Assembly (NCBI RefSeq): GCF_017313785.1
Contig: NZ_JAFLNL010000002.1
Location: 62,001-126,000, forward strand
Direction of reading: 5' to 3'
DNA length: 64,000 bases
Source: Flagellimonas aurea
GTDB lineage: Bacteria > Bacteroidota > Bacteroidia > Flavobacteriales > Flavobacteriaceae
A program made the translations under genes and the position numbers. The notes under the pieces are model-generated. The model was not told the DNA's origin, ran no database searches, and was given only the letters and a program-made list of their open reading frames with translations. Positions 17,324 through 24,554 of this stretch are shown piece by piece (position 1 is the stretch's first letter; every line of letters starts with the position of its first letter).

Positions 17324-19033
17324 ATGAAGTTTGTTTTGGTCAAAGAATTTAAATTAACTCTATGCCTTCTTCTTAGCAGTGTGGTTTTCTGCTGGGCTCA
17401 AAATAAGGACACCTATTCGGGAGATTTATCCAACCTTACCTATGATGAACTCTATGACATTATGGTTTCCGATGGAGATTCTCTATATATAGAAAATGCA
17501 TTCTCCGCTTATGTAAAAAAAGCCAAAAATAATTATGATACTTTAGAAGTGGCTCGGGCATTAAGACTAAATGCTTATAACTTAAAACTCATTGAAGGAA
17601 TAAAAAGTGTAGATTCCTCAATTACAATAGCAAATAGTATTATGGGGATTAAGAAATTGGATTTAGATGAATTCATGGCTTATGCACATTATACCAAAGG
17701 AGCCCTATTTTATGATAATGATAAGAATTATTTAGCAGCCAATGAATATATAAAAAGTTATAATCTGGCAAGACGATGCAATAATTATGATTTATCAATA
17801 ATTGTTTTAATATTCATAGCGGATATCAAAGCTGTATTTGGTCAAGAAGATGAAGCTATTCTACTTCAAAGAAAAACAAGGGATTATCTTGACCTAAATA
17901 AAACCAATATTGAACAATTTGAGAATCTTGAATTGTTTTGGGTAGAACAAATGTCTAGGAGTTTTCTATTTGCAATGGAGTTAGATTCTGCAAACAAGTA
18001 TATCAGAAAAGGGTTGGATTTATCTAAAAAATATAATGATAAAAACTTTCTCAATCAATTTAAAACACAAAGTGCAAAACTGGATTTTTATTTGAACAAT
18101 TTTAGGAGGGCAAAGGATACTCTGGAGAGGTATAATAAAAAAAGTAATAACCTTCAATCTGCTGACGACCTATTTTATTTGGGAATGATTGAAGGCGAAT
18201 TGGGAAATCAAGACAGAAAAAGAGATTACTTTTTGACCATTGACAGTCTTTTAAGGCTAAGAAACTATCCATTGCGTGATAATTGCAGCGAGATTTACCA
18301 GTTTCTCTTAAAGGATGCAGTAAACGATGGAAATACCGGTTTGGCCGATCACTATTTAAAAAGGGTTGTTTATTATGACAGTTTACTCTTGATCACTCAA
18401 AAAAACCTACGTGAGATAACCCTAAAAAAGTTTGACCTCCCTATGCAAGAGGAAGAAAAAGAATCGCTGGGAAACATTATCTCGTCGAAATCCAAGTGGC
18501 TGACATGGTTATATATAATGTGCGGATGTATGCTGATAGGTTTGACGGCCTATTTTATAAAATACAAAAGGACGAAAAATCGGCTGGCTCGTTTAATGGG
18601 TGGCAGTCTAACACTTGAAAAAACCGATGTCTCAAAGGAAACTAAGGAGCAACTGGATGAAGAAACAGTTGCCAAAGTATTGCAAAACCTAGAAATTTGG
18701 GAACAGAGAAAGGGTTTTTTAGAAAATTCCTTGACGCAACAATCCTTAGCCAAGGAACTGAATACCAATAGTTCTTATCTGTCCAAGGTAATCAATGTAC
18801 ATAAAAGCAAAAATTTCGCGAGTTATCTAAAGGATATCCGAATTACCTATGCGATAAACGATTTGAAGGAAAATCCTAAAATCGTAAAAACCAAGTCCAT
18901 GATCCAGATTGCCGAAATGTATGGGTTTAATTCCATAAGCGTTTTTACCAAATGCTTTAAAGATAAAACCGGGGTGACACCAGGGGTCTTTTTCAAAAGA
19001 ATTTTGGATGATCAGTGGAAGAAATCCTCATAA
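17324..19033 (+). CDS. TPR-containing AraC-family membrane regulator
   Basis: 569 residues in four parts. A signal-like N-terminus (LTLCLLLSSVVFCWAQ) is followed by a helical TPR-type periplasmic region (about 35-370), one membrane segment (about 391-412, WLTWLYIMCGCMLIGLTAYF), and a cytoplasmic AraC-type helix-turn-helix (about 470-560; QSLAKELNTNSSYLSKVI and IAEMYGFNSISVFTKCFKDK). The layout suggests a one-component sensor that passes an outside signal to DNA. The N-terminal half is more A/T-rich than neighbouring housekeeping genes. It lies convergent to, and directly beside, the secreted-peptide locus, so it could sense or control it, but no shared transcript is possible. Confidence 0.85.
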   Translation: MKFVLVKEFKLTLCLLLSSVVFCWAQNKDTYSGDLSNLTYDELYDIMVSDGDSLYIENAFSAYVKKAKNNYDTLEVARALRLNAYNLKLIEGIKSVDSSITIANSIMGIKKLDLDEFMAYAHYTKGALFYDNDKNYLAANEYIKSYNLARRCNNYDLSIIVLIFIADIKAVFGQEDEAILLQRKTRDYLDLNKTNIEQFENLELFWVEQMSRSFLFAMELDSANKYIRKGLDLSKKYNDKNFLNQFKTQSAKLDFYLNNFRRAKDTLERYNKKSNNLQSADDLFYLGMIEGELGNQDRKRDYFLTIDSLLRLRNYPLRDNCSEIYQFLLKDAVNDGNTGLADHYLKRVVYYDSLLLITQKNLREITLKKFDLPMQEEEKESLGNIISSKSKWLTWLYIMCGCMLIGLTAYFIKYKRTKNRLARLMGGSLTLEKTDVSKETKEQLDEETVAKVLQNLEIWEQRKGFLENSLTQQSLAKELNTNSSYLSKVINVHKSKNFASYLKDIRITYAINDLKENPKIVKTKSMIQIAEMYGFNSISVFTKCFKDKTGVTPGVFFKRILDDQWKKSS

Positions 19034-19040
19034 CCAATCT

Positions 19041-19895
19041 TTAAATCCCAATGCTCAACTTTTCTTTTTTCTTGTTGTTGAATACTGCGTAGAGGGCAAC
19101 TATCAAAATTATTTGAAACAAAATTGCTAAAACAGAGCCTTCAAAACCGAAATCCCCTCCGCTGACCCAGGTGTCCTGTGTGGTTCTAAACTCGATGAGA
19201 GAATAGGAGTCAAGACCACTTACATTAAACCCAAATAGGGATTGAAAGAAATTCCAGCTAAAATGGAAAGCAATGGGAAACATGAGGTTTTTGGTATAGA
19301 TGTAGGGCAAGCCCAATAAAACCCCTGCAAGAAAAAGGTTGATGTTTCCAATCAGGGAGAGATTTGGATTGGCCGCATGCATAAGCGCAAAAAATAGCGC
19401 AGATACAAATAAAGCCACATACTTGTTCATGGACTCCATAAAGTTTCGTAGAACATATCCGCGAAAAAATATCTCCTCGGATATAGAAACTATGAGAAAT
19501 AAAAAGATGGCCATTAAAAACTCACCACCCAAGAATATGGTCTTTGCATACTCTATTTGATTTAAAGCATCGAGAACTAAATATCCAGCAACCATAATGA
19601 ACAAACCCGCAATTAGCCCTAATAAGATGCCTTTTTTATGATTTTTAAAATGCAGGCCAACGTCAGCAAAGCGTTCATCATCGACCAACTCGACAAACAG
19701 ATAAATTACGAATAATGTACCCAATAAACCGAAGAATGAAGTGATGAGATGCTGTTCGGTTGTTTCTTGTACGTATTCAGGTGAAATTTCTTTACCTGAT
19801 ACATATGCCCCAGCAAACTGGAAAAGACCAACAATAAAAAAGTATGGGACTATAATTAGAAGTATACGAACCCAGCCTTTGTTTTTTGATTTCAT
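19041..19895 (-). CDS. CPBP-family intramembrane protease
   Basis: 284 residues with about seven to eight membrane segments. All three CPBP (Abi/Rce1-like) signature parts are present: SEEIFFRGYVLRNF (EExxxR), ALMHAANPN (His motif) and FPIAFHFSWNFFQS. Such proteins are glutamic-type intramembrane proteases. In peptide-bacteriocin loci of Gram-positives, homologues give self-immunity or process peptides. Here it is the last gene of the minus-strand peptide locus, 70 bp after a second CPBP-like gene, so a role in processing or immunity is plausible but it could be an independent gene. Confidence 0.85.
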   Translation of the reverse strand: MKSKNKGWVRILLIIVPYFFIVGLFQFAGAYVSGKEISPEYVQETTEQHLITSFFGLLGTLFVIYLFVELVDDERFADVGLHFKNHKKGILLGLIAGLFIMVAGYLVLDALNQIEYAKTIFLGGEFLMAIFLFLIVSISEEIFFRGYVLRNFMESMNKYVALFVSALFFALMHAANPNLSLIGNINLFLAGVLLGLPYIYTKNLMFPIAFHFSWNFFQSLFGFNVSGLDSYSLIEFRTTQDTWVSGGDFGFEGSVLAILFQIILIVALYAVFNNKKKEKLSIGI

Positions 19896-19965
19896 TTCAT
19901 ACCTATATTGATAACCTGTAAGACACTAAAACTAAATGTATGTCCGCAAATATTTTAAAATATAC

Positions 19966-20628
19966 TCAATAATAATTAGAGATGTAATTTATAGTTGGTA
20001 GGATGTAAAAAATCATATTTAATCCAAACGAATAATAGACCCCATTTTCTCTGGCAATTTTTGCCAAGTAGAAAGCTTTTATTGACATGACTGTAAAGAA
20101 CATGAGGTATAAAGGCCAATTCTCATTCTCAAAAATTAAAACAAATCTTATTTGTGATAAACATGAAAAAAATACGACAATCCAAAAAAGATAGGAAAGA
20201 AATTTACTTTTCAAATTTGTTTTTTTTACATAAAGAATTCCTATTATGGATAGATAAACTATTATGATTACGCTTAGAAATTTGTCACCTGAAAAAAAGG
20301 AGTACGCCAAAAATAAAACTCCCGCAAATGCAGAAACATTTATATTACTTTTCTTTTTATCTAATTGCAGTCTAAATGTCAATTCTTCAATTAATGGCAT
20401 CAATATCAGACTGAAAATCAGAAGTGAAAAAAGGCTATGCTTAATCAAGGAAATATTTTTGAAAATGATATTAACATTTTCATATGGTATTTTCACACCA
20501 ATAAAATAACATACTAATGCTACGAAGCCATTTATGATGCCAGAATAAATTAATATGTAAAGTAAATACAAAAAAACATACCCTAAACTATGCTTTAGAG
20601 TATGTTTGTTTTTTTTTGAATCAGTCAT
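19966..20628 (-). CDS. Diverged CPBP-like membrane protein, candidate immunity protein
   Basis: 220 residues, six or more hydrophobic segments, very A/T-rich coding. The first CPBP motif is present as PLIEELTFRLQ (EExxxR), but the second, His-containing motif is not found: the expected region reads GVLFLAYSFFSGDKF. The third region is SFGLNMIFYILP. Protease activity is therefore doubtful. It starts 21 bp after the third double-glycine peptide and ends the three-peptide run. Abi/CPBP proteins directly downstream of double-glycine bacteriocins commonly give self-immunity, which is the most likely job here. This is inference from position and family. Confidence 0.75.
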   Translation of the reverse strand: MTDSKKNKHTLKHSLGYVFLYLLYILIYSGIINGFVALVCYFIGVKIPYENVNIIFKNISLIKHSLFSLLIFSLILMPLIEELTFRLQLDKKKSNINVSAFAGVLFLAYSFFSGDKFLSVIIIVYLSIIGILYVKKTNLKSKFLSYLFWIVVFFSCLSQIRFVLIFENENWPLYLMFFTVMSIKAFYLAKIARENGVYYSFGLNMIFYILPTINYISNYY

Positions 20629-20649
20629 AACGAAAGTTACAATATAATT

Positions 20650-20811
20650 TCAAAAAATGTCAAATATTGATTTTAATTGCCGGACAGTATTTCCTATTGC
20701 TCTACCAATTGCACAACCAATATTCATTCCAGCTTGGACATCTGGGTCATTACTTGTTGCACAACCACCGTTGATGTCTCTTAATTCATTAACTTTTAAA
20801 TATATTATCAT
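20650..20811 (-). CDS. Double-glycine leader peptide 3 (bacteriocin-like, 53 aa)
   Basis: 53 residues from ATG 20811 (MIIYLKVNELRDINGG) to TAA-type stop at 20650. The leader LKVNELRDINGG fits the C39 consensus LxxxELxxIxGG; cleavage after Gly16 would release 37 residues beginning CATSNDPDVQ. The product has two cysteines (17 and 33), possibly a disulfide, and a small-residue helix GMNIGCAIGRAIG with GxxxG spacing, as in two-peptide pore-forming bacteriocins. An upstream in-frame ATG at 20853 would add 14 hydrophobic residues and overlap peptide 2; the shorter start gives a normal leader. It lies 10 bp after peptide 2 and 21 bp before the CPBP-like gene. Confidence 0.8.
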   Translation of the reverse strand: MIIYLKVNELRDINGGCATSNDPDVQAGMNIGCAIGRAIGNTVRQLKSIFDIF

Positions 20812-20821
20812 AATTATTATT

Positions 20822-20992
20822 TTAAGATTTAACACCCTCATCAAATCCTTCACTAATACCAGTTAACACGCCTAGGCCAAAAAGAAATGCGCCTGCAGCA
20901 AGAACACCAGTTTTATAGAAGAATCCCTTGTGGCCACCGTTAATATTCAATAACTCTTGATTTGAAATTTCTGTGATTCCTTTATATTCCAT
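20822..20992 (-). CDS. Double-glycine leader peptide 2 (bacteriocin-like, 56 aa)
   Basis: 56 residues from ATG 20992 to TAA at 20822-20824. The leader MEYKGITEISNQELLNINGG is a textbook match to LSxxELxxIxGG (ISNQELLNINGG). Cleavage after Gly20 leaves 36 residues starting HKGFFYKTGV, with a Gly/Ala-rich hydrophobic core (GVLAAGAFLFGLGVLTG) and a charged tail. This is the composition of a membrane-active class II bacteriocin. It begins 9 bp after peptide 1 and ends 10 bp before peptide 3. Confidence 0.82.
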   Translation of the reverse strand: MEYKGITEISNQELLNINGGHKGFFYKTGVLAAGAFLFGLGVLTGISEGFDEGVKS

Positions 20993-21001
20993 GATATATA
21001 A

Positions 21002-21184
21002 TTATTTTGTGTTAGCTGTAAACCTGTCTATAAAACCATTTGCAAAATCAAAGGCAGCATGCGCCCCAGCTAAGCTTAATGATAGACTGCCTCTAAATAA
21101 AGAACCCATTCCAGTTGATAAGCTACCCCCAGAAATAGATTTGGAACTATCAACTGATAGTTCAATTAATACTAAATCTTTCAT
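21002..21184 (-). CDS. Double-glycine leader peptide 1 (bacteriocin-like, 60 aa)
   Basis: 60 residues, ATG at 21184. The leader MKDLVLIELSVDSSKSISGG ends with LSVDSSKSISGG, keeping L(-12), S(-11), I(-4) and GG of the C39 consensus but with Ser for E-L at -8/-7. Cleavage after Gly20 leaves 40 residues beginning SLSTGMGSLF, rich in Ser, Gly, Ala and Leu, with FRGSLSLSLAGAHAAFDF as the likely amphipathic part. It is the first of three tandem peptide genes; two dyads lie in the 131 bp between the HTH gene and its start. Confidence 0.82.
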   Translation of the reverse strand: MKDLVLIELSVDSSKSISGGSLSTGMGSLFRGSLSLSLAGAHAAFDFANGFIDRFTANTK

Positions 21185-21226
21185 TTTTTAAGTTTTAAAT
21201 TAAACAATAATTTTCGTAACCAAAGC

Positions 21227-21238
21227 CAGAAATTTCTG
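21227..21238. promoter_or_regulatory. 12-bp perfect palindrome CAGAAATTTCTG
   Basis: Self-complementary over 12 bp, 43 bp upstream of peptide 1. It could be a dimer binding site in the untranslated leader of the peptide operon. Nothing links it to a given regulator. Confidence 0.3.
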
Positions 21239-21279
21239 TTGCGCGCTGCTTTGTGTTACATTTCAAATATGAGACATGT

Positions 21280-21300
21280 CACTCTCAAATTTTGAGAGTG
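21280..21300. promoter_or_regulatory. 21-bp dyad, candidate operator of the peptide operon
   Basis: CACTCTCAAA (21280-21289), a central T, and TTTGAGAGTG (21291-21300): ten perfect base pairs around one base. With no loop it suits a dimeric DNA-binding protein better than an RNA hairpin, and no T-run follows on the minus strand. It lies 15 bp after the HTH gene stop and just upstream of CATATTTG, a 7/8 match to the -7 element on the minus strand. It is therefore placed to control the three-peptide operon. Confidence 0.5.
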
Positions 21301-21315
21301 AGCAGGTGAAAAATG

Positions 21316-21627
21316 TTAAAATTCCAATAGTTGAACCATATTTTTGAAACTATATCCACCCGAAAGGTTCCGCTCAGATGTTTCATCTAATTCTTCCATA
21401 TAAAAACCACATTTAAAATTGGTGGTTTCCGTATACACATAACTTTGCCGTGCCAGATCATAACAAATGGGGGCATTAAGTTCTTTCATCGTCTCTATCA
21501 TTCTAAACACGGTTGCCTCCGAAACCTCTAGCCGATCAGCTAATTGTTTGGGCCTTCCTGTAGCTTTTAATCGTATCAATTGGTCAATTCGTTCTAAAAC
21601 TGCTATTTGTTGTGTAAGCTTTGCCAT
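21316..21627 (-). CDS. Small HTH regulator with C-terminal double-glycine site (A)
   Basis: 103 residues. The N-terminal winged-helix/HTH_11-like domain (about 5-66) has ERIDQLIRLKATGRPKQLAD and RLEVSEATVFRMIETMKEL. After a short strand region comes LDETSERNLSGG at 80-91, keeping L(-12), L(-4) and GG of a C39 leader, and a 12-residue tail YSFKNMVQLLEF. It aligns along its whole length with the regulator at 24555-24914 (LNAPICYDLARQSYVY against LNAAICYSRSRKTYYY), including the position of the GG. It starts 14 bp after the exporter gene. Likely regulator of the peptide genes; whether its tail is cut by the C39 peptidase is a hypothesis. Confidence 0.75.
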   Translation of the reverse strand: MAKLTQQIAVLERIDQLIRLKATGRPKQLADRLEVSEATVFRMIETMKELNAPICYDLARQSYVYTETTNFKCGFYMEELDETSERNLSGGYSFKNMVQLLEF

Positions 21628-21641
21628 AAACGTAAAATTTA

Positions 21642-23819
21642 TCAGTTAACAGGTTTAAGTATGGATAGGAATGAAGGCACTTGTTGTTGCCACAACTTAA
21701 AATAAGCCCCTTTTTGATCATATAATTGGTAATGCGAGCCCTCTTCCAAAACTTGGCCTTTGTCCAATACCACTATTTTATCCGCATTGATAACAGTACT
21801 CAACCTATGGGCTATAATGATTACGGTTTTGCCCTCAGAGCGTAAATTATCAATGGTTTTTTGCACATAATTCTCCGAGTTACTATCTAAAGAGGAGGTG
21901 GCTTCGTCCAATACCAAAATTTCTGGATTTTTATACAATGCCCTTGCAATGGCTATCCGCTGCTTTTGACCACCTGACAAGGATGCACCATTCTCACCTA
22001 AATAAGTGCTAAAGTCGTTGGGAAGGCTCTCAATAAAATCCAAAATACCAATGTCCTTGCATATTTTGTGAATCTTTTCAAAATCAGGTTGGAGTTCCCC
22101 TACCGCAATATTCTCAATAACATTCCCAGCAAACAGGTCAATTTTCTGAGGCACTACACTTATCAAATTACGGAGACTATGGTTTTCTATATGGTTAATA
22201 TCTATGTCCCCGATTCGGATTTTGCCTTTATTAATGGGATAGATGTTCTGTATGAGGGATACAAGGGTCGATTTTCCTGAGCCACTTTCCCCCACAAAGG
22301 CAGTTATGCTGCCTTTCTGAATGGTCAGGTTTAAATTTTTAAAGACTTCGACCCTTGTTCCATACTGAAAACATACCTCCGAGAAGGTAATGTCATCAAC
22401 CTTATCCCTACTGAACACTAAATTTTTATCTTTCTCCTCTCGCTCCAAATCCATAATTTCAAAAAGCCGGTCAGCTGCTATAAGGGCATTTTGAATTTCT
22501 TTATTTGCTCCTATCAAACTGCTCAATGGCCCAGTAAAATATCCAATAATGGCATAGAACGATAATAGCTCGCCAGGGCTAATCTGTCTTTCAATAACAA
22601 ATCCGGAACCTGCCCAAAGCAATACTATAATGAATACTTGGGAAATAGCTTTTGATGATGTTTGGGAAAAAATGGTGTTCAATGCGGAAGTGTATCCCGT
22701 TCTCAAAAGTGTAATAAAACGAGTCTCGGTTTTGATATTGGCAAAATCTTCCAATCCAAATCGTTTAATGGTACCTACCGAATTCAAGGACTCCACCAAT
22801 TGACTTTCCAGATCGGCAGCATTTTCCATGACCCTACGTGCTACTTTCCTGTTGAGTTTGTTTACAATCCAATAAATTAGAGAGTAAACCGGAATTATGA
22901 TCAACATGATCAGGGCCAGCTTCCAATAATACGTGAACATCAAAGCAAACGAGAAAATCACGATAAGAATATTCACCGTCAGATTAAGGGACACTCCATT
23001 GATAAAGTTTCTAATCTTGACCGCATCATTGATTCGGGATATGATCTCCCCTACTCTCATGGTGTCAAAAAATTGTTGGGGCAACTTTAATAAGTGTTTG
23101 TAATAGCCCAAAATCAAACGAGCATCAATCTGCTGACCTGTCTTTAAAAGGAAGGTGTCCTTATAATACCCAATAGCGAGTTGGACTACTAATAGGACAA
23201 TCATTACGACACTCAACAAGTTCAATAGTTGCGCATTTCCATCTACCAAGACGTGGTCCGTTATTTTTTGAATATAAATAGATGTGGAAAAACCCAATAG
23301 CGTGTATACCAAAGCACCAACAAAAGCTTGAATAAGTACCGCTCTATGTGGTTTCAGTAAGAACCAAAACCTCTTGAATACAGATACCTTTTCATTTCCT
23401 TTTTCAAAAGTCTCGTTGGGCAGCATCAGTACCAAAACACCGGTCCACTCCTTTTTAAAATCCTCATGGCTTCGCTTTTCCAGTTTCCCCGTGCCAGGAT
23501 CCATGACCTTTATGTATGTTTTGGTCACTTTGTAAATCACCACATAATGATGTAATCGTTCACGAACTATTACATGTGCAATGGTTGGTTTGGGTATCTT
23601 AAATAGACTTTCAAAATCACCACGGACCCCTTTTGCTTCAAACCCCAACTTCTCGGCCGCTTTAATAAGACCATAAACATTTGTTCCTTTTTTATCGGTG
23701 CCTGCATATTGCCGTATGCGTGAAATAGGTATTTGAAAATTGTAGTGTGCTGAAATGGAAGCCAGGCAAGCAGCCCCACAATCTGTAATATCGTGTTGTT
23801 TGATTGTTGTTTTTGTCAT
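21642..23819 (-). CDS. Peptidase-containing ABC exporter (C39 peptidase, PCAT)
   Basis: 725 residues from ATG 23819 (MTKTTIKQHDITDCGAACL); an upstream ATG at 23840 would add 7 residues ahead of the conserved start. Domain order: C39 cysteine peptidase (1-130) with Gln8, Cys14 in DCGAAC, His91 in LHHYVVIY and Asp107 in VMDPGTGK; six-helix ABC membrane domain (about 155-440); nucleotide-binding domain (about 475-725) with Walker A VGESGSGKSTL, signature SLSGGQKQR, Walker B ILVLDEATSSLD and H-loop IIAHRLS. It removes double-glycine leaders and exports the peptides. All catalytic residues are intact. Seven candidate substrates with GG motifs flank it. Confidence 0.95.
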   Translation of the reverse strand: MTKTTIKQHDITDCGAACLASISAHYNFQIPISRIRQYAGTDKKGTNVYGLIKAAEKLGFEAKGVRGDFESLFKIPKPTIAHVIVRERLHHYVVIYKVTKTYIKVMDPGTGKLEKRSHEDFKKEWTGVLVLMLPNETFEKGNEKVSVFKRFWFLLKPHRAVLIQAFVGALVYTLLGFSTSIYIQKITDHVLVDGNAQLLNLLSVVMIVLLVVQLAIGYYKDTFLLKTGQQIDARLILGYYKHLLKLPQQFFDTMRVGEIISRINDAVKIRNFINGVSLNLTVNILIVIFSFALMFTYYWKLALIMLIIIPVYSLIYWIVNKLNRKVARRVMENAADLESQLVESLNSVGTIKRFGLEDFANIKTETRFITLLRTGYTSALNTIFSQTSSKAISQVFIIVLLWAGSGFVIERQISPGELLSFYAIIGYFTGPLSSLIGANKEIQNALIAADRLFEIMDLEREEKDKNLVFSRDKVDDITFSEVCFQYGTRVEVFKNLNLTIQKGSITAFVGESGSGKSTLVSLIQNIYPINKGKIRIGDIDINHIENHSLRNLISVVPQKIDLFAGNVIENIAVGELQPDFEKIHKICKDIGILDFIESLPNDFSTYLGENGASLSGGQKQRIAIARALYKNPEILVLDEATSSLDSNSENYVQKTIDNLRSEGKTVIIIAHRLSTVINADKIVVLDKGQVLEEGSHYQLYDQKGAYFKLWQQQVPSFLSILKPVN

Positions 23820-23884
23820 GAATATTATTTTACATGACAAATTACAGGTGCTTAGTGCAAAAAAAGTGCGGAGAAAGAAAAATC

Positions 23885-23915
23885 AAAAAAATAAATCAAG
23901 CTGATTATCTGCTTG
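23885..23915 (-). terminator. Candidate internal terminator before the exporter gene
   Basis: CAAGCTGAT (23897-23905) and ATCTGCTTG (23907-23915) pair with one mismatch, and on the minus strand the stem is followed by ATTTATTTTTTT. It lies 57 bp after the leaderless membrane peptide and about 65 bp before the exporter, so it could lower exporter expression relative to the peptides upstream. With a 1-nt centre the hairpin needs the inner pairs to open; a protein-binding dyad is the alternative. Confidence 0.4.
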
Positions 23916-23971
23916 TGCTGTAAAAGCATTTGGCTTAAGTATATATGACACACCTAAAAAATTTATACAAA

Positions 23972-24106
23972 TTATTCAATGTTTGTCTTTTTAAAGCTGC
24001 TTTTCTCTTTGTCGGCTCGTCCATCCAAATAACCTACCAAAGTGAATATAACAATAACAAAAGTTATTGCCCAAAGGATGATATTTTTAATACTACTCTC
24101 TTTCAT
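23972..24106 (-). CDS. Leaderless membrane peptide of the peptide locus (44 aa)
   Basis: 44 residues from ATG 24106 (MKESSIKNIILWAITFVIVI). One strong hydrophobic segment (about 9-25) is followed by GYLDGRADKEKSS and a basic tail. There is no double-glycine leader. The GYLDGRADK segment matches GYADGRRDK at the end of the double-glycine peptide encoded just upstream, so the two are related in their mature part. A membrane-resident relative of a secreted peptide could act as an immunity peptide, or be a peptide that lost its leader. An upstream in-frame ATG (24163) would add 19 residues and is less likely. Function not established. Confidence 0.6.
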   Translation of the reverse strand: MKESSIKNIILWAITFVIVIFTLVGYLDGRADKEKSSFKKTNIE

Positions 24107-24185
24107 AATTGAAATATTTTTAAAACCTATGTCAAAAATAAGATTTAAGGTTCCTTTCTTCAAAAAAAAGGAACCTTAAATAATA

Positions 24186-24341
24186 CTATTGTTTGTCACG
24201 TCTTCCATCAGCATAACCGATAGACATGCTAAAAACTATTATTCCTACAATAATAGGCAAAATGCCTCCATTGATACTTTTAAGACTTTTCTTTTCTAAA
24301 GGAATAACATTATACTTTTCTAATTTAAGATTATTGAGCAT
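24186..24341 (-). CDS. Double-glycine leader peptide 5 (51 aa)
   Basis: 51 residues from ATG 24341 to TAG 24186-24188. Leader of 26 residues ending LEKKSLKSINGG, with L(-12), L(-7), I(-4) and GG as in C39 substrates. The released part is only 25 residues: a hydrophobic run ILPIIVGIIVFSMSI followed by GYADGRRDKQ. That tail is shared with the leaderless membrane peptide at 23972-24106. Spacing to the preceding peptide gene is 16 bp. Bacteriocin or signal peptide; the short, single-helix product resembles a membrane-inserting toxin or pheromone. Confidence 0.78.
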   Translation of the reverse strand: MLNNLKLEKYNVIPLEKKSLKSINGGILPIIVGIIVFSMSIGYADGRRDKQ

Positions 24342-24357
24342 AGCATTGATTTTTAAA

Positions 24358-24510
24358 TTAAACACGGCCTAAGAGATATCCTATCGTATAAAAAGGAAAG
24401 AAAATTACAGCTGCAACTTCATTGTAATTTTCAGGCATTCCCCCTCCATCAATAGAAAGCATTTCATTTGAGTCCAGTCTTTGAACATCTAATTTCTCTA
24501 AATTCATCAT
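24358..24510 (-). CDS. Double-glycine leader peptide 4 (50 aa)
   Basis: 50 residues from ATG 24510 (an adjacent second ATG at 24507 is possible) to TAA 24358-24360. The leader ends LDSNEMLSIDGG, a full match to L-x-x-x-E-[LM]-x-x-I-x-G-G. A third Gly follows; cleavage after Gly23 leaves 27 residues, GMPENYNEVAAVIFFPFYTI and then GYLLGRV. The ending again shows hydrophobic-GYxxGR, like the next two ORFs downstream. It starts 44 bp after the HTH regulator B stop. Confidence 0.8.
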   Translation of the reverse strand: MMNLEKLDVQRLDSNEMLSIDGGGMPENYNEVAAVIFFPFYTIGYLLGRV

Positions 24511-24554
24511 AATGATATTGATTTGATTAATAAATGATTTTCACAAAGCTTTTG

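Noticed and set aside
20650..20853. A 67-residue reading of peptide 3 from ATG 20853
   Set aside because: It would overlap peptide 2 by 32 bp and put a long hydrophobic stretch ahead of the leader; the ATG at 20811 gives a normal 16-residue leader.
23972..24106. The 44-aa peptide as a sixth double-glycine substrate
   Set aside because: No GG precedes the hydrophobic part; only the GYLDGR tail is shared.
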